A DNA stretch of 40,043 nucleotides, from the NCBI GenBank assembly GCA_027486345.1, contig JAIXPH010000002.1, forward strand, positions 87,851-127,893. Direction: 5' to 3'. Below, in pieces: positions 8,322 through 16,402 of the stretch. Both the position numbers and the translations under genes were made by a program. The DNA comes from Paracoccaceae bacterium. GTDB lineage: Bacteria; Pseudomonadota; Alphaproteobacteria; Rhodobacterales; Rhodobacteraceae. Position 1 is the first letter of the stretch; each line of letters opens with the position of its first letter. Under the pieces are notes generated by a model, which saw only the letters and a program-made list of their open reading frames with translations, had not been told where the DNA came from and searched no databases.

Positions 8322-9797
8322 ATGACCCATACCCTTGGTATCGACATCGGCACCTTCGAATCCAAAGGCGTGATCGTCGATGGCGCAGGCCAGATCGTCG
8401 CCAGCGCCAGCCGCCCGCATAAGATGATCGTGCCCCGCGCAGGCTGGGCCGAACACCGCGCGGACGAGGATTGGTGGGGCGATTTCGTCTATCTGTGCCG
8501 CGCTTTGCTGGCGCAATCCGGGCTGGACGCGTCACAGATCAAGGCCGTCGCCGCCTCAGCCATTGGGCCTTGCATGCTGCCGGTGGATGCGGACGGTGCG
8601 CCGCTGATGAACGGCGTGCTCTACGGCGTGGACACCCGCGCCACCGACCAGATCGCCGCCTTGAATGCGCGGATCGGTGAGGATGTGATCCTGACCCGAT
8701 GCGGCAATGCGCTGACCTCGCAGCAGGTGGGGCCGAAAATCCTGTGGCTGAAGGAAACCCATCCCGACCTTTACGCCCGCACTGCGAAAGTGCTGACCTC
8801 CACCAGTTACCTGACGTGGAAGCTGACAGGCGAATACGTCATCGACCACTATACGGCGGCCAATTTCAGCCCGCTTTATGATGTCGAAACCCAAGACTGG
8901 ACCGCCGATCTGGCCCCCGGCATTCTGCCGCTGGAGAAACTGCCGCGTCTGATGTGGTCGACGGAAATTGCCGGGCATGTTACCGCACAAGCGGCGGCGG
9001 AAACCGGCCTCGCCATCGGCACGCCCGTCACCTGTGGCACCATCGATGCGGCGGCCGAGGCGGTGTCGGTCGGCGTGCAGCATCCCGGTCAGATGATGAT
9101 GATGTATGGCTCCACCATCTTCATCATTCAGGTCACTGCCACGCCCGTGCGCGATGCGCGGCTGTGGTATGCGCCGTGGCTGTTTCCGGGCACCCATGCC
9201 TCGATGGCGGGACTGGCCACATCGGGCACGCTGACCACATGGTTTCGTGACACGCTGGCCCGGGATGCCGATTTCGCGGCCTTGGTGGCCGAAGCGACGG
9301 CCAGCCCCAAGGGGGCGAAGGGGCTGCTGTGCCTGCCCTATTTCTCGGGCGAGCGGACACCGATCCATGATCCGCATGCACGCGGCGTGTTCTTCGGGCT
9401 GAACCTGACCCATGACCGCGCCGATATGTTCCGCGCCGTGGTCGAAGGCATCGCCGCAGGCACGGCCCATGTGATGGAAACCTACGCTGCGGCCGGGGCG
9501 AGTCCGACGCAGGTGATGGCGGTGGGGGGCGGCACCAAGAACGCGCTTTGGCTGCAAGCCACATCGGACTTTGCCGGGGTGGCGCAGCAGGTTTGCGAAA
9601 AGACCGTCGGGGCCAGCTATGGCAACGCCTTCCTCGCCGCCACGTCCATCGGCGCGGCAAAGCCTGATGACATCGCCCGCTGGAATCCCAACGTCCGCAC
9701 GATCACACCCGACGCCGTGCCCGCCTATGCGGTGCAATACCCGCTGTGGAAACGGCTTTACGCCCAGACCCGCGACATCATGCAGGATTTGCCATGA
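8322..9797 (+). CDS. FGGY-family carbohydrate kinase
   Basis: ATP-dependent sugar kinase of the xylulokinase/glycerol kinase superfamily, 491 residues, cytosolic. The N-terminal actin-like domain opens with LGIDIGTFESKGVIVD (phosphate-1 loop; Ser-Lys is less common than the usual Thr or Ser context). GVLYGVDTRATDQ follows. The C-terminal domain carries GTIDAAAEAVSVG, MMMMYGSTIF and MAVGGGTKNALWLQATSDFAG (FGGY signature 2 and adenosine loop). The start follows the hydrolase stop by 1 nt. Probably phosphorylates the keto-sugar released or isomerised by the neighbours. A pentulose or hexulose cannot be separated by eye. Confidence 0.92.
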   Translation: MTHTLGIDIGTFESKGVIVDGAGQIVASASRPHKMIVPRAGWAEHRADEDWWGDFVYLCRALLAQSGLDASQIKAVAASAIGPCMLPVDADGAPLMNGVLYGVDTRATDQIAALNARIGEDVILTRCGNALTSQQVGPKILWLKETHPDLYARTAKVLTSTSYLTWKLTGEYVIDHYTAANFSPLYDVETQDWTADLAPGILPLEKLPRLMWSTEIAGHVTAQAAAETGLAIGTPVTCGTIDAAAEAVSVGVQHPGQMMMMYGSTIFIIQVTATPVRDARLWYAPWLFPGTHASMAGLATSGTLTTWFRDTLARDADFAALVAEATASPKGAKGLLCLPYFSGERTPIHDPHARGVFFGLNLTHDRADMFRAVVEGIAAGTAHVMETYAAAGASPTQVMAVGGGTKNALWLQATSDFAGVAQQVCEKTVGASYGNAFLAATSIGAAKPDDIARWNPNVRTITPDAVPAYAVQYPLWKRLYAQTRDIMQDLP

Positions 9798-10339
9798 CGC
9801 CCCTTTTGTCCGCCCTGAAAGAGTTAGAGGCCGTCGCCCTCGGCATGGACGAGGCGCAGATCGAGTCTGCCTGCCAGACCATCGCCCGCGCCAACCGGAT
9901 CGTCGCCTATGGCTGTGGGCGCGAAGGCTTGATGATGCGGGCATTGGCGATGCGGCTGCACCATCTGGGAAAACACGTCGCCATGCAGGGCGACATGGCC
10001 GCGCCGCCGCTGGGTGCAGGGGATCTGTTCCTGTGCGCTGCCGGACCGGGGGAGTTGTCCACCGTCACCGCCCTGATGGGCGTCGCGCAACGGGATGGCG
10101 CAGCGGTGCTGATGGTGACGGCAGAGCCGGATCACCCCAGCCCGCGCCGCGCGGATCATCTGCTGGTGATCCCCGCGCAGACCATGGCGCGCGATATCGG
10201 CGGGGCCTCTACCCTGCCGATGGGGTCTTTGTTCGAAGGGGCGATGTTTCTGGTGTTCGAGATCATGGTGTTGCGCCTGACCGCCCTGCTGGGCCAAACG
10301 CCTGAGGCTATGCGCGCCCGCCACACGAATATGGAATGA
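9794..10339 (+). CDS. SIS-domain sugar isomerase, 6-phospho-3-hexuloisomerase-like
   Basis: Small single-SIS-domain protein, 181 residues, resembling HxlB (6-phospho-3-hexuloisomerase). Features seen: an N-terminal helix pair, RIVAYGCGREGLMMRALAMRLHHLG (phosphosugar-binding strand-helix), then GAGDLFLCAAGPGELSTVTALM (second phosphate loop) and the C-terminal MGSLFEGAMFLVFEIMVLRL helix usual in this family. ATG 9794 overlaps the kinase stop (ATGA). As the last gene of the plus-strand operon it probably isomerises the phosphorylated ketose made by the FGGY kinase. It ends only 12 bp from the converging FucU gene. Confidence 0.88.
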   Translation: MTPLLSALKELEAVALGMDEAQIESACQTIARANRIVAYGCGREGLMMRALAMRLHHLGKHVAMQGDMAAPPLGAGDLFLCAAGPGELSTVTALMGVAQRDGAAVLMVTAEPDHPSPRRADHLLVIPAQTMARDIGGASTLPMGSLFEGAMFLVFEIMVLRLTALLGQTPEAMRARHTNME

Positions 10340-10351
10340 CCCTGCCAGCGT

Positions 10352-10807
10352 CTAAAGCGCAGGCAAATCCACCACGCCCTTTTTCAGGATGAAACACCCA
10401 TAGGGTCCGGAATCTGCCGTGCGGATGATGGCAAAGGCGTTTTTCGCGGCGGCGTAAAAGGCAAACCGCTCCAGGGGTTCAATCGTCACTGCGCGGCCTT
10501 CGGCGCGGTCCACCACGGCCTGCATCCGCGCAAAGATTGGCACCACGCCATCCGGGTTGCCCACCACCTGCATCCGCGACACGGGTGCCGGAACAAAGGT
10601 ATCCAGCGGCATCAAGGACAGGATTGCCGCCGCCGCAGTGGGAATGTCGCAGCCCGCCATGTCGATCAGCCGACCATAGGTCGTCTCGGCAGCAATCGTC
10701 GCCGCCGGGTGGTTCACGTCGCAGATCACCAGATCATCGCCATGCCCCATCAGCATCAGGACATGGACAATCTCGGCACTCAGGCGTTGGTCGATGCCTT
10801 TGAGCAT
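10352..10807 (-). CDS. RbsD/FucU-family sugar mutarotase, copy 1
   Basis: Sugar mutarotase of the FucU type, 151 residues, which interconverts sugar anomers so the right one is used by isomerases or kinases. It shows MGHGDDLVICDVNHPA (with the conserved His near residue 22), SLMPLDTFV, and the C-terminal RFAFYAAAKNAFAIIRT...YGCFILKKGVV block with the catalytic Tyr. The closest pattern is FucU rather than RbsD. The ATG overlaps the permease stop as TAATG, so it is the last gene of the transporter operon on this strand. A second FucU paralogue lies at 15950-16402. Confidence 0.92.
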   Translation of the reverse strand: MLKGIDQRLSAEIVHVLMLMGHGDDLVICDVNHPAATIAAETTYGRLIDMAGCDIPTAAAAILSLMPLDTFVPAPVSRMQVVGNPDGVVPIFARMQAVVDRAEGRAVTIEPLERFAFYAAAKNAFAIIRTADSGPYGCFILKKGVVDLPAL

Positions 10808-11727
10808 TACTTCACCGCCCCCGCCGCCATGCCCTTGATGATGTAGCGCTCCAAGACGATGCCGATGATGATCAAGGGCAGGATCGCGGCCCAAGCCAGC
10901 GCCGCCATCGACCACCACGAAATCCCCTGACTGCCGGTCTGGCTGGCCACCATCACGGGCAAGGTGTTGGCATGGGTCGAGGTCAGCAGGGCCGCAAAGA
11001 AATATTCATTCCACGTCAGCACCAAGGACAGGATGAAGGCCGCCACCATCCCCGGCAAGGCAATGGGCAGGATGATCGTGATGAACGCGCCCCAGATCGA
11101 CAGACCATCGACCAAGGCGGCCTCTTCCAGCTCGGTCGGGATGGACGAAAACTGATCGCGCATGATCCAGACCACGATGGGCAGCACGGACAGGGTATAG
11201 AGCAGGATCAACCCGATCCGCGTGTCCAGAAGCGCCAGTTCCTTATACAGCACCAGCATCGGCAGCGCGAGCACCACCGGTGGCAGGATCAGTTGCGAAA
11301 GGAAGAAGAACGAGATGTCGCCATTCTTCATCCACAGGAATTTATAGTTGAACCGGCTCAGGCCATAGGCGGCCAAAGACCCCAGCACCACCGCAAGGAC
11401 CGCGGACACCACCGACACGATGGCCGAATTGCTGAAGCGTTTCAGAAACTCGGCCCTGACCGTGCTGTCATCGCCCAAAGTGTCGGGTGACAGGCCCAGC
11501 GACTTCCACCCGAGCCACTTCGGGGTGAAATCTACCCAAGGGATCATGTTCCCCTTCATCACGTCGGGGGCCATCTTGAAGCTGGTGGTCAGCGTCCAGT
11601 AGATCGGGAAGAGGCAGATCACCGCCCACAGCGCCAGCAGCGCATAGACCGCCAGCCGCCCGGAAAACCGCTTGGCCCGGAATGCCCGATCCACCGGGCT
11701 GTCATGGAAAATCTGGGTGTCGGTCAT
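10807..11727 (-). CDS. CUT1 ABC transporter permease (MalG/UgpE-like)
   Basis: Inner-membrane subunit of a carbohydrate ABC importer, 306 residues, six predicted membrane segments: the first at about 25-46 (LAVYALLALWAVICLFPIYW), the last near 275-296 (AALAWAAILPLIIIGIVL). The cytoplasmic EAA loop LEEAALVDGLSIWGAFITI, which docks on the ATPase, is intact. It has a fairly large periplasmic loop after the first segment (about residues 50-105). The ATG overlaps the stop of the partner permease (ATGA), as is usual for CUT1 pairs. It works with the ATPase at 14867-15922, although that gene is on the opposite strand. Confidence 0.93.
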   Translation of the reverse strand: MTDTQIFHDSPVDRAFRAKRFSGRLAVYALLALWAVICLFPIYWTLTTSFKMAPDVMKGNMIPWVDFTPKWLGWKSLGLSPDTLGDDSTVRAEFLKRFSNSAIVSVVSAVLAVVLGSLAAYGLSRFNYKFLWMKNGDISFFFLSQLILPPVVLALPMLVLYKELALLDTRIGLILLYTLSVLPIVVWIMRDQFSSIPTELEEAALVDGLSIWGAFITIILPIALPGMVAAFILSLVLTWNEYFFAALLTSTHANTLPVMVASQTGSQGISWWSMAALAWAAILPLIIIGIVLERYIIKGMAAGAVK

Positions 11728-12830
11728 GTTCTGGGCCTTGCAATGCGGTCTGCCAGCTTCATCAGCAGGGTCATGGCGATGATGATGATCACGAGGTAAA
11801 CCATCGCCAGCAGCGTGCCGTAGCCGACGTTCGACCGATCCCGATATTCGCGGAAGATGAACGAGGTGACGGTATCCGTCGCCCCCCCCGGCCCGCCCGA
11901 GGTGACGGCGATCACGATATCGGCCAGCTTCAGTTTAAAGATGATGCGGATCAGGATGGCGGTGATCGACACCGGCAGCATCATGGGGAAGGTCACCTCC
12001 CAGAACGCGCGCCAGCCGTTTGCGCCATCGACCTTGGCGGCCTCATTCAATTCCTTGGGGATGGCCTGCAACCCGGCAAGGATCATGATCATCATGAAGG
12101 GGATAAAGGTCCAGGCATCCATCAGCATGATGGTGATCTTGGCGACCATGGGACTGCCAAAGAAGGACGGGTCCTCCCACCCCAGAAAGCGCGCCAAGCG
12201 CGCGATGGGGCCAAAGCGGGCCTCAAGCATCGACTTGCCGATCATCCAACTGACGGCCACGGGCGACAGCATCAAGGGCAGCAGGAAGGCCACGCGAAAA
12301 AACTTCCGCGCCCTGATCTCGGCATTCAGCGCCAAGGCGAGGGCAAAGGCGATGGCATATTCGATCAGGATCGCCAGCGTGTACCAGACCATGTTCAGCA
12401 TGGCGTTCCAGTAGAACGGGTCAGCCCACATCTGCCGGACGTTGTCTAGGCCGTTGAACTGCCGCCCCGACGTGCTGGACAGGTTCCAGTCGGAAAACGC
12501 GATGACCAACCCGAACAACAGCGGGAACACTGTCAGAGATATCACAAACATCGCCGCGGGCAGCACGAACAGCGTGCGCTTGCCATGCTCGCCATGCATC
12601 AACACCTGACCCCAGCAGAGGCAGATCGTCCACAGCACATAGGCGTAAAGCGTGGGTCGCCAATTCTCGAACCCGAAGGACGCGCTGCCCGTCATCTGCA
12701 GCAGTTGCGCCGCGGCAACCACCAGCATCAGCAGCCCTGACCCCCAGATGATCGCGCGGCCAAAACTCTTTCGCCCCGCTGAGATGCTGTCATTGGTGAC
12801 AACGTGTAAAAGGTCGCCTGCGCCGCTCAC
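11724..12830 (-). CDS. CUT1 ABC transporter permease (MalF/UgpA-like)
   Basis: Inner-membrane partner of the MalG-type permease, 368 residues. It is longer than a plain six-helix subunit: two additional hydrophobic stretches precede the core (about 25-46 and 60-78), giving eight predicted segments. The EAA loop NEAAKVDGANGWRAFWEVTFP is present. The start is GTG at 12830; no in-frame ATG exists before the first helix. It follows the binding-protein gene by 92 bp carrying two hairpins, which would lower its expression relative to the binding protein. Confidence 0.9.
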   Translation of the reverse strand: MSGAGDLLHVVTNDSISAGRKSFGRAIIWGSGLLMLVVAAAQLLQMTGSASFGFENWRPTLYAYVLWTICLCWGQVLMHGEHGKRTLFVLPAAMFVISLTVFPLLFGLVIAFSDWNLSSTSGRQFNGLDNVRQMWADPFYWNAMLNMVWYTLAILIEYAIAFALALALNAEIRARKFFRVAFLLPLMLSPVAVSWMIGKSMLEARFGPIARLARFLGWEDPSFFGSPMVAKITIMLMDAWTFIPFMMIMILAGLQAIPKELNEAAKVDGANGWRAFWEVTFPMMLPVSITAILIRIIFKLKLADIVIAVTSGGPGGATDTVTSFIFREYRDRSNVGYGTLLAMVYLVIIIIAMTLLMKLADRIARPRT

Positions 12831-12856
12831 CGGAATGCCCTGCCCTTGAAAAGCAA

Positions 12857-12915
12857 GGTGCGCAAAGACTGCGCACCCTGCGGCCTTGTGGTGGGGGCAC
12901 CGTCACGGAGCCCCC
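12857..12915 (-). terminator. Two tandem hairpins between binding protein and permease genes
   Basis: Hairpin A: GGTGCGCA (12857-12864), 5-nt loop, exact complement 12870-12877. Hairpin B: GGGGGC (12893-12898) pairs with GCCCCC (12910-12915). Both follow the binding-protein stop on the minus strand. They probably act as an attenuator or 3'-end stabiliser giving excess binding protein, a common arrangement in ABC import operons. Confidence 0.6.
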
Positions 12916-12922
12916 GTTCTGG

Positions 12923-14554
12923 TCACATCCCCAGCGAGGCTTTATACAGCGCAATCTGGCTGTCGCGGCCGATCTGATCGGTGATCTTTTCCCAAGCGGC
13001 GGCAATCGCATCGGCGGTTTCTTGTGCCGATTTGTAGGTGCCTGCGTAGCCCTTGGCCAATTCATCCTCGGCGACCGAGTAGTATTGGAAGATGCCGGGG
13101 ATACGCGGTTCGATCGCGGCGTTCGGGTGGTTGTAGCTGTCGAGGTTGGAGCCAAGGTAATCCTCGACAAACTCCTTGTCGTAGCCTGCCGCGATCCACT
13201 CTTCGTACTGGAAGTGGCTGTTGCGATAGGGCTGGAAGCCCGACGGATAGGCGGACATCCACAGCGACAGGTCCTTGCCGCCCAGATGGGCTGCGGCGGA
13301 CCATGCGGCCTTGCGCTTCTTCTCATCGCCGGACACGCGGTTGGTGACGTAAACGCCCCATCCCAGATAGGCCATGTTCGGCGACTCGTTGTAGGTTTCT
13401 TCCCACGCGCCGGTCTGGCTGTTGTACACCTTGTCCGAGCCGGGGTTGATCCCGAAGCCCACCACATCGCCCACGACAGAGGTGTCAGAGGTGCGTGCGT
13501 TGGACCCGATATCGCCCCACCACATCAGCATCGAGCCGGTGCCCGCGAGGAACTGCGAGAAGCCGGTGGTGCCGGGGTCGGCGTTGATCTGGTCGGCCGG
13601 GTAGGCATTGGCCGCGATCAGGTCCATCACATCCTGGATGGCCTGCACCCAAGCCGGATTGTTGACGCGCGGCTTCATGGTCTCGGGATCGAACAGCCAT
13701 GCCGGATCGGACGGATGCTTGGCATAGGCGGCGGCACGGTTTTCGAGGAAGTAGAAGCCGAAGCCACCCCAGCCCTTCAGGGGATCCAGATAGCCATAGG
13801 CGGGCAGGCTGGTCAGCGGGTCGGTCTGACCGGCAAGCGCCTTGGACACGGCATTGACCTGCTGCCAGGTCTTGGGCACGTCCGCCCCACCAATCGCGCC
13901 TTCGCCGAAGTAATCCTTGCGATAGGCGAAGGTGTGGCAGTCGCCGTCGATCGAGATGCGATAGGTCTTGCCACCCCAGGTGCCCACGGGCGCCTTCAGG
14001 TAGTTCACGTAATCGTCCATCTCGATCTGGGCGGCCACCCATTCGGGCATCTCGTCCAGCAGGCCCTGACCGGCGGTATCGCCCTCCAGCGGTGCGCCCA
14101 TGGCGAGGATGTCAAAGTCCACGGTGCCCGTGGCGATGTTCTGTTGCAGGCGCGGGTTATAGTCGGCCTGTGCAAGGTCGATCCAGTTGATCTTCGCGCC
14201 GGTGTAGGTTTCCCAGCCCTTGAGCAGACCGCGGAACAGGATGTTGTGCAGCCCGTTGTTGTTGATGCCGAAGAAGGTCAGTTCGACCCCGGCGAATTCG
14301 CCTTCGGCCACATTGGCCTTCGTCGGGCCAAGGCAGAGTTCGCCGACCTTTTGCCAATCGGCATCGGTGGGCGAGCCCGCACCCACGCCGGGAATGGCAA
14401 GGATCTGCGCGCGGACGGAATCCTGCGCCATGGCCGGACCAAAGCCCATGGCCTTGGGCATCATCGCCATCGCACCCAATGCCGCGGTGCCGCGCAACAT
14501 GTTGCGGCGGCTCATCTTGGCGCGCGTGATGGCCTCGTAGAGTTCGACCTTCAA
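12923..14554 (-). CDS. Carbohydrate ABC transporter substrate-binding protein, Tat-type signal
   Basis: Periplasmic sugar-binding protein of a CUT1 importer, 543 residues, long for the family. The start is TTG at 14554: GGAGG lies about 7 nt upstream, while the ATG at 14515 has no ribosome site; the frame is open further upstream to 14761 but without support. A twin-arginine signal is seen (MSRRNMLRG, then AALGAMAMM and a site near PAMA-QD, about residues 14-47), so export in folded form is likely. The mature part carries NNNGLHNILFRGLLKGWETYTG and many aromatic residues (WGGFGFYFLENRAAAY, MLMWWGDIG) expected in a sugar pocket. Ligand unknown. Confidence 0.9.
   Translation of the reverse strand: MKVELYEAITRAKMSRRNMLRGTAALGAMAMMPKAMGFGPAMAQDSVRAQILAIPGVGAGSPTDADWQKVGELCLGPTKANVAEGEFAGVELTFFGINNNGLHNILFRGLLKGWETYTGAKINWIDLAQADYNPRLQQNIATGTVDFDILAMGAPLEGDTAGQGLLDEMPEWVAAQIEMDDYVNYLKAPVGTWGGKTYRISIDGDCHTFAYRKDYFGEGAIGGADVPKTWQQVNAVSKALAGQTDPLTSLPAYGYLDPLKGWGGFGFYFLENRAAAYAKHPSDPAWLFDPETMKPRVNNPAWVQAIQDVMDLIAANAYPADQINADPGTTGFSQFLAGTGSMLMWWGDIGSNARTSDTSVVGDVVGFGINPGSDKVYNSQTGAWEETYNESPNMAYLGWGVYVTNRVSGDEKKRKAAWSAAAHLGGKDLSLWMSAYPSGFQPYRNSHFQYEEWIAAGYDKEFVEDYLGSNLDSYNHPNAAIEPRIPGIFQYYSVAEDELAKGYAGTYKSAQETADAIAAAWEKITDQIGRDSQIALYKASLGM
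14493..14506. promoter_or_regulatory. Operator-like palindrome inside the binding-protein gene
   Basis: CGCAACATGTTGCG is a perfect 14-bp palindrome sharing the AACATGTT core with operators O1 and O3. It lies in the signal-peptide codons (Asn-Met-Leu), about 280 bp from O3, a distance at which DNA looping would be possible. It may equally be a coincidence of coding. Confidence 0.2.
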
Positions 14555-14866
14555 GATAGCTCCTCCCTTTGTTTGTCTTTGCCCGGACCGTTGTTCCGAC
14601 GCGGGTCTGATGTTTGCTTGCACGGTCTGCACAGATGCCACCTTTCGTCCGGGGCATCCCCGGTCCGCGGATGGCAGCGTTTGTTGGGGTCTCCCACACC
14701 CCGGCATGGCCGCTTTCTCCCAAAAGCCGACCTTCCGGAGGGTAGCTTCGCAAGGTGGCACTCCCCTGTCAAGTTTCTAACATGTTAGTATGGTCAGCGG
14801 GTGGACAGAGCCGTCGGGACTGGGTTAGAAATCGGGCGGGGTGCACACCCTGGACTTAGGGGAGGC
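14555..14866. other. Divergent regulatory region of the sugar transporter
   Basis: About 310 bp between the binding-protein (minus) and ATPase (plus) genes. It holds operator O3 (14777-14788), a minus-strand TTGACA (14772-14767) usable as -35, and, on the plus strand, TAGTAT (14786-14791) overlapping the operator as a possible -10. The minus-strand leader of about 200 nt has a strong hairpin, CCGGGG (14649-14654), cat, CCCCGG (14658-14663), and then GGAGG before the TTG start. No riboswitch recognised. Confidence 0.55.
14777..14788. promoter_or_regulatory. Palindromic operator O3 (CTAACATGTTAG)
   Basis: Identical over all 12 bp to the palindrome at the GntR promoter about 10 kb away. It lies between the divergent binding-protein and ATPase genes, overlapping a plus-strand -10-like TAGTAT and standing just upstream of a minus-strand TTGACA. 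One bound dimer could control both directions. Regulation by the GntR protein is inferred from identity and placement. Confidence 0.7.
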
Positions 14867-15922
14867 ATGCGTTTGGCCGAAGTTACGATCCGCGCGTTGC
14901 GGAAAACCTATGGCGGCTTGCAGGTCATCCATGGCCTTGATCTGGACATACCGGACGGGGCTTTCGTCGTGCTGGTCGGCCCGTCGGGCTGCGGCAAGTC
15001 CACCCTGCTGCGGATGATTGCCGGGCTGGAAGAGGTGACGGGTGGGGATGTGATGATCGGGGCCACGCGGGTGAACAACCTGCCACCGTCCGAGCGTGAC
15101 ATCGCCATGGTGTTCCAGAATTACGCGCTTTATCCGCACAAGACGGTGGCGGCCAACATGGGCTTCGCGCTGAAGATGCGCGGCATGGATGCGGGCGCGA
15201 TCCGCGCCAAGGTGGAGCATGCGGCGGGGATTCTGGGCCTGACACCCTATCTGGACCGCTACCCGCGCGCCCTGTCTGGCGGTCAGCGCCAGCGCGTCGC
15301 CATGGGCCGCGCCATCGTGCGTGATCCGCAGGTGTTCCTGTTCGATGAACCCCTGTCCAACCTTGACGCCAAGCTGCGCGTGCAGATGCGCACGGAAATC
15401 AAGGAACTGCACCAGCGCCTGAAGACCACCACGGTCTATGTCACCCACGACCAGATCGAGGCGATGACCATGGCCGACAAGATCGTGGTCATGCAGGGCG
15501 GCCGGATCGAACAGGTCGGCGCCCCGCTGGAGCTTTATGACCGCCCCGCCAATGCCTTTGTCGCGGCCTTCATCGGCAGCCCTTCGATGAACCTTTTGGA
15601 CGGGCGCATCGCGGGCGGGATGGTCGATGTCGGGGGAACGCGCCTGCCCCTGCCCCCCGGCGTATCGCCCGATGAGGGGCGCGAGGTGATCTATGGCATC
15701 CGTCCCGAACACCTTCATCAGGCCGATGCGGGGCTGACCGGGACCGTGGCCGTGATCGAACCCACCGGGTCGGAAACCCATGTCGTGCTGCGTCTGGCGG
15801 GGCGAGAGATCACCGCCGTCTTCCGCAACCGCGTGTCCTTTGCCCCCGGCGCCACGATCACGCTTGCACCCGACGCGGCGGTATCGCACCTCTTTGACAA
15901 GGCCACGGGCCAGCGTATCTGA
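14867..15922 (+). CDS. Carbohydrate ABC transporter ATP-binding protein (MalK/UgpC-like)
   Basis: ATPase of the CUT1 sugar importer, 351 residues. Walker [10 protein letters not shown] (38-46), Q-loop [10 protein letters not shown], signature [11 protein letters not shown] (135-145), Walker B VFLFDEP (156-162), D-loop SNLDAKLR and switch His194 (VTHDQIEAM) are intact. The TOBE/OB C-terminal domain follows (from about 235, with GIRPEHLH). ATG 14867 has AGGGGAGG just upstream; the 22 open codons before it lack support. It serves the permeases at 10807-12830 on the other strand and starts the operon that includes the second FucU and the kinase. Confidence 0.95.
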   Translation: MRLAEVTIRALRKTYGGLQVIHGLDLDIPDGAFVVLVGPSGCGKSTLLRMIAGLEEVTGGDVMIGATRVNNLPPSERDIAMVFQNYALYPHKTVAANMGFALKMRGMDAGAIRAKVEHAAGILGLTPYLDRYPRALSGGQRQRVAMGRAIVRDPQVFLFDEPLSNLDAKLRVQMRTEIKELHQRLKTTTVYVTHDQIEAMTMADKIVVMQGGRIEQVGAPLELYDRPANAFVAAFIGSPSMNLLDGRIAGGMVDVGGTRLPLPPGVSPDEGREVIYGIRPEHLHQADAGLTGTVAVIEPTGSETHVVLRLAGREITAVFRNRVSFAPGATITLAPDAAVSHLFDKATGQRI

Positions 15923-15949
15923 AACCGACGCACTCTAGGGGGGACTGCC

Positions 15950-16402
15950 ATGCTAAAAGGAATCGACAACCGGCTGAACGCCGATGTCTTGGGCTGTTTG
16001 CGGGCCATGGGGCATGGCGATGTGATCATCATCTCGGACACCAATTTTCCCGCCGATTCCGTGGCCCGCGCCACGGTGACCGGCAAGCTGTTGCGGATGG
16101 AAAACCTGACCGCGGCGCAGGCGGTGCAGGCCGTGCTGTCGGTGCTGCCGCTGGATACTTTCGTCGATGACTTCGCCGGGCGGATGGAAATCGTCGGTGA
16201 TGCCGCCACCATCCCCCCCGTGCAGGCCGAGGTGCAGGCCGAGATTGACGCCGCCGAAGGCCGTCACCGTCCGATGATCTCGATCGAGCGGTTCGCGTTC
16301 TACGATATGGCCCGCAACGCCTATGCCGTGATCCAGACCGGTGAGCGTCGGTTCTACGGCTGCTTCATGCTCCGCAAGGGCGTGATCCCGCCCGAGGCAT
16401 GA
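15950..16402 (+). CDS. RbsD/FucU-family sugar mutarotase, copy 2
   Basis: FucU-type mutarotase, 150 residues. It shows MGHGDVIIISDTNFPA with the conserved His, SVLPLDTFV, and RFAFYDMARNAYAVIQTGERRFYGCFMLRKGVI with the catalytic Tyr. It is clearly paralogous to copy 1 (10352-10807): both begin MLKGID and share the same C-terminal block, but they differ at many positions in between. AGGGGGG lies about 6 nt before the ATG. It overlaps the kinase gene by ATGA. Two mutarotases in one locus suggest either two different sugar intermediates or one per operon. Confidence 0.92.
   Translation: MLKGIDNRLNADVLGCLRAMGHGDVIIISDTNFPADSVARATVTGKLLRMENLTAAQAVQAVLSVLPLDTFVDDFAGRMEIVGDAATIPPVQAEVQAEIDAAEGRHRPMISIERFAFYDMARNAYAVIQTGERRFYGCFMLRKGVIPPEA

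Noticed and set aside
14571-14761. Extended N-terminus of the sugar-binding protein
   Set aside because: The frame is open to 14761, but the strong ribosome site is at TTG 14554 and the extension would hide the Tat signal.
14555-14776. Riboswitch in the leader of the binding-protein gene
   Set aside because: Only a simple GC hairpin is visible; none of the conserved cores of riboswitch classes I know could be found by eye.
13022-14788. Open frame of 588 codons on the plus strand
   Set aside because: Exactly antisense to the Tat-exported binding protein; no domain, no ribosome site.
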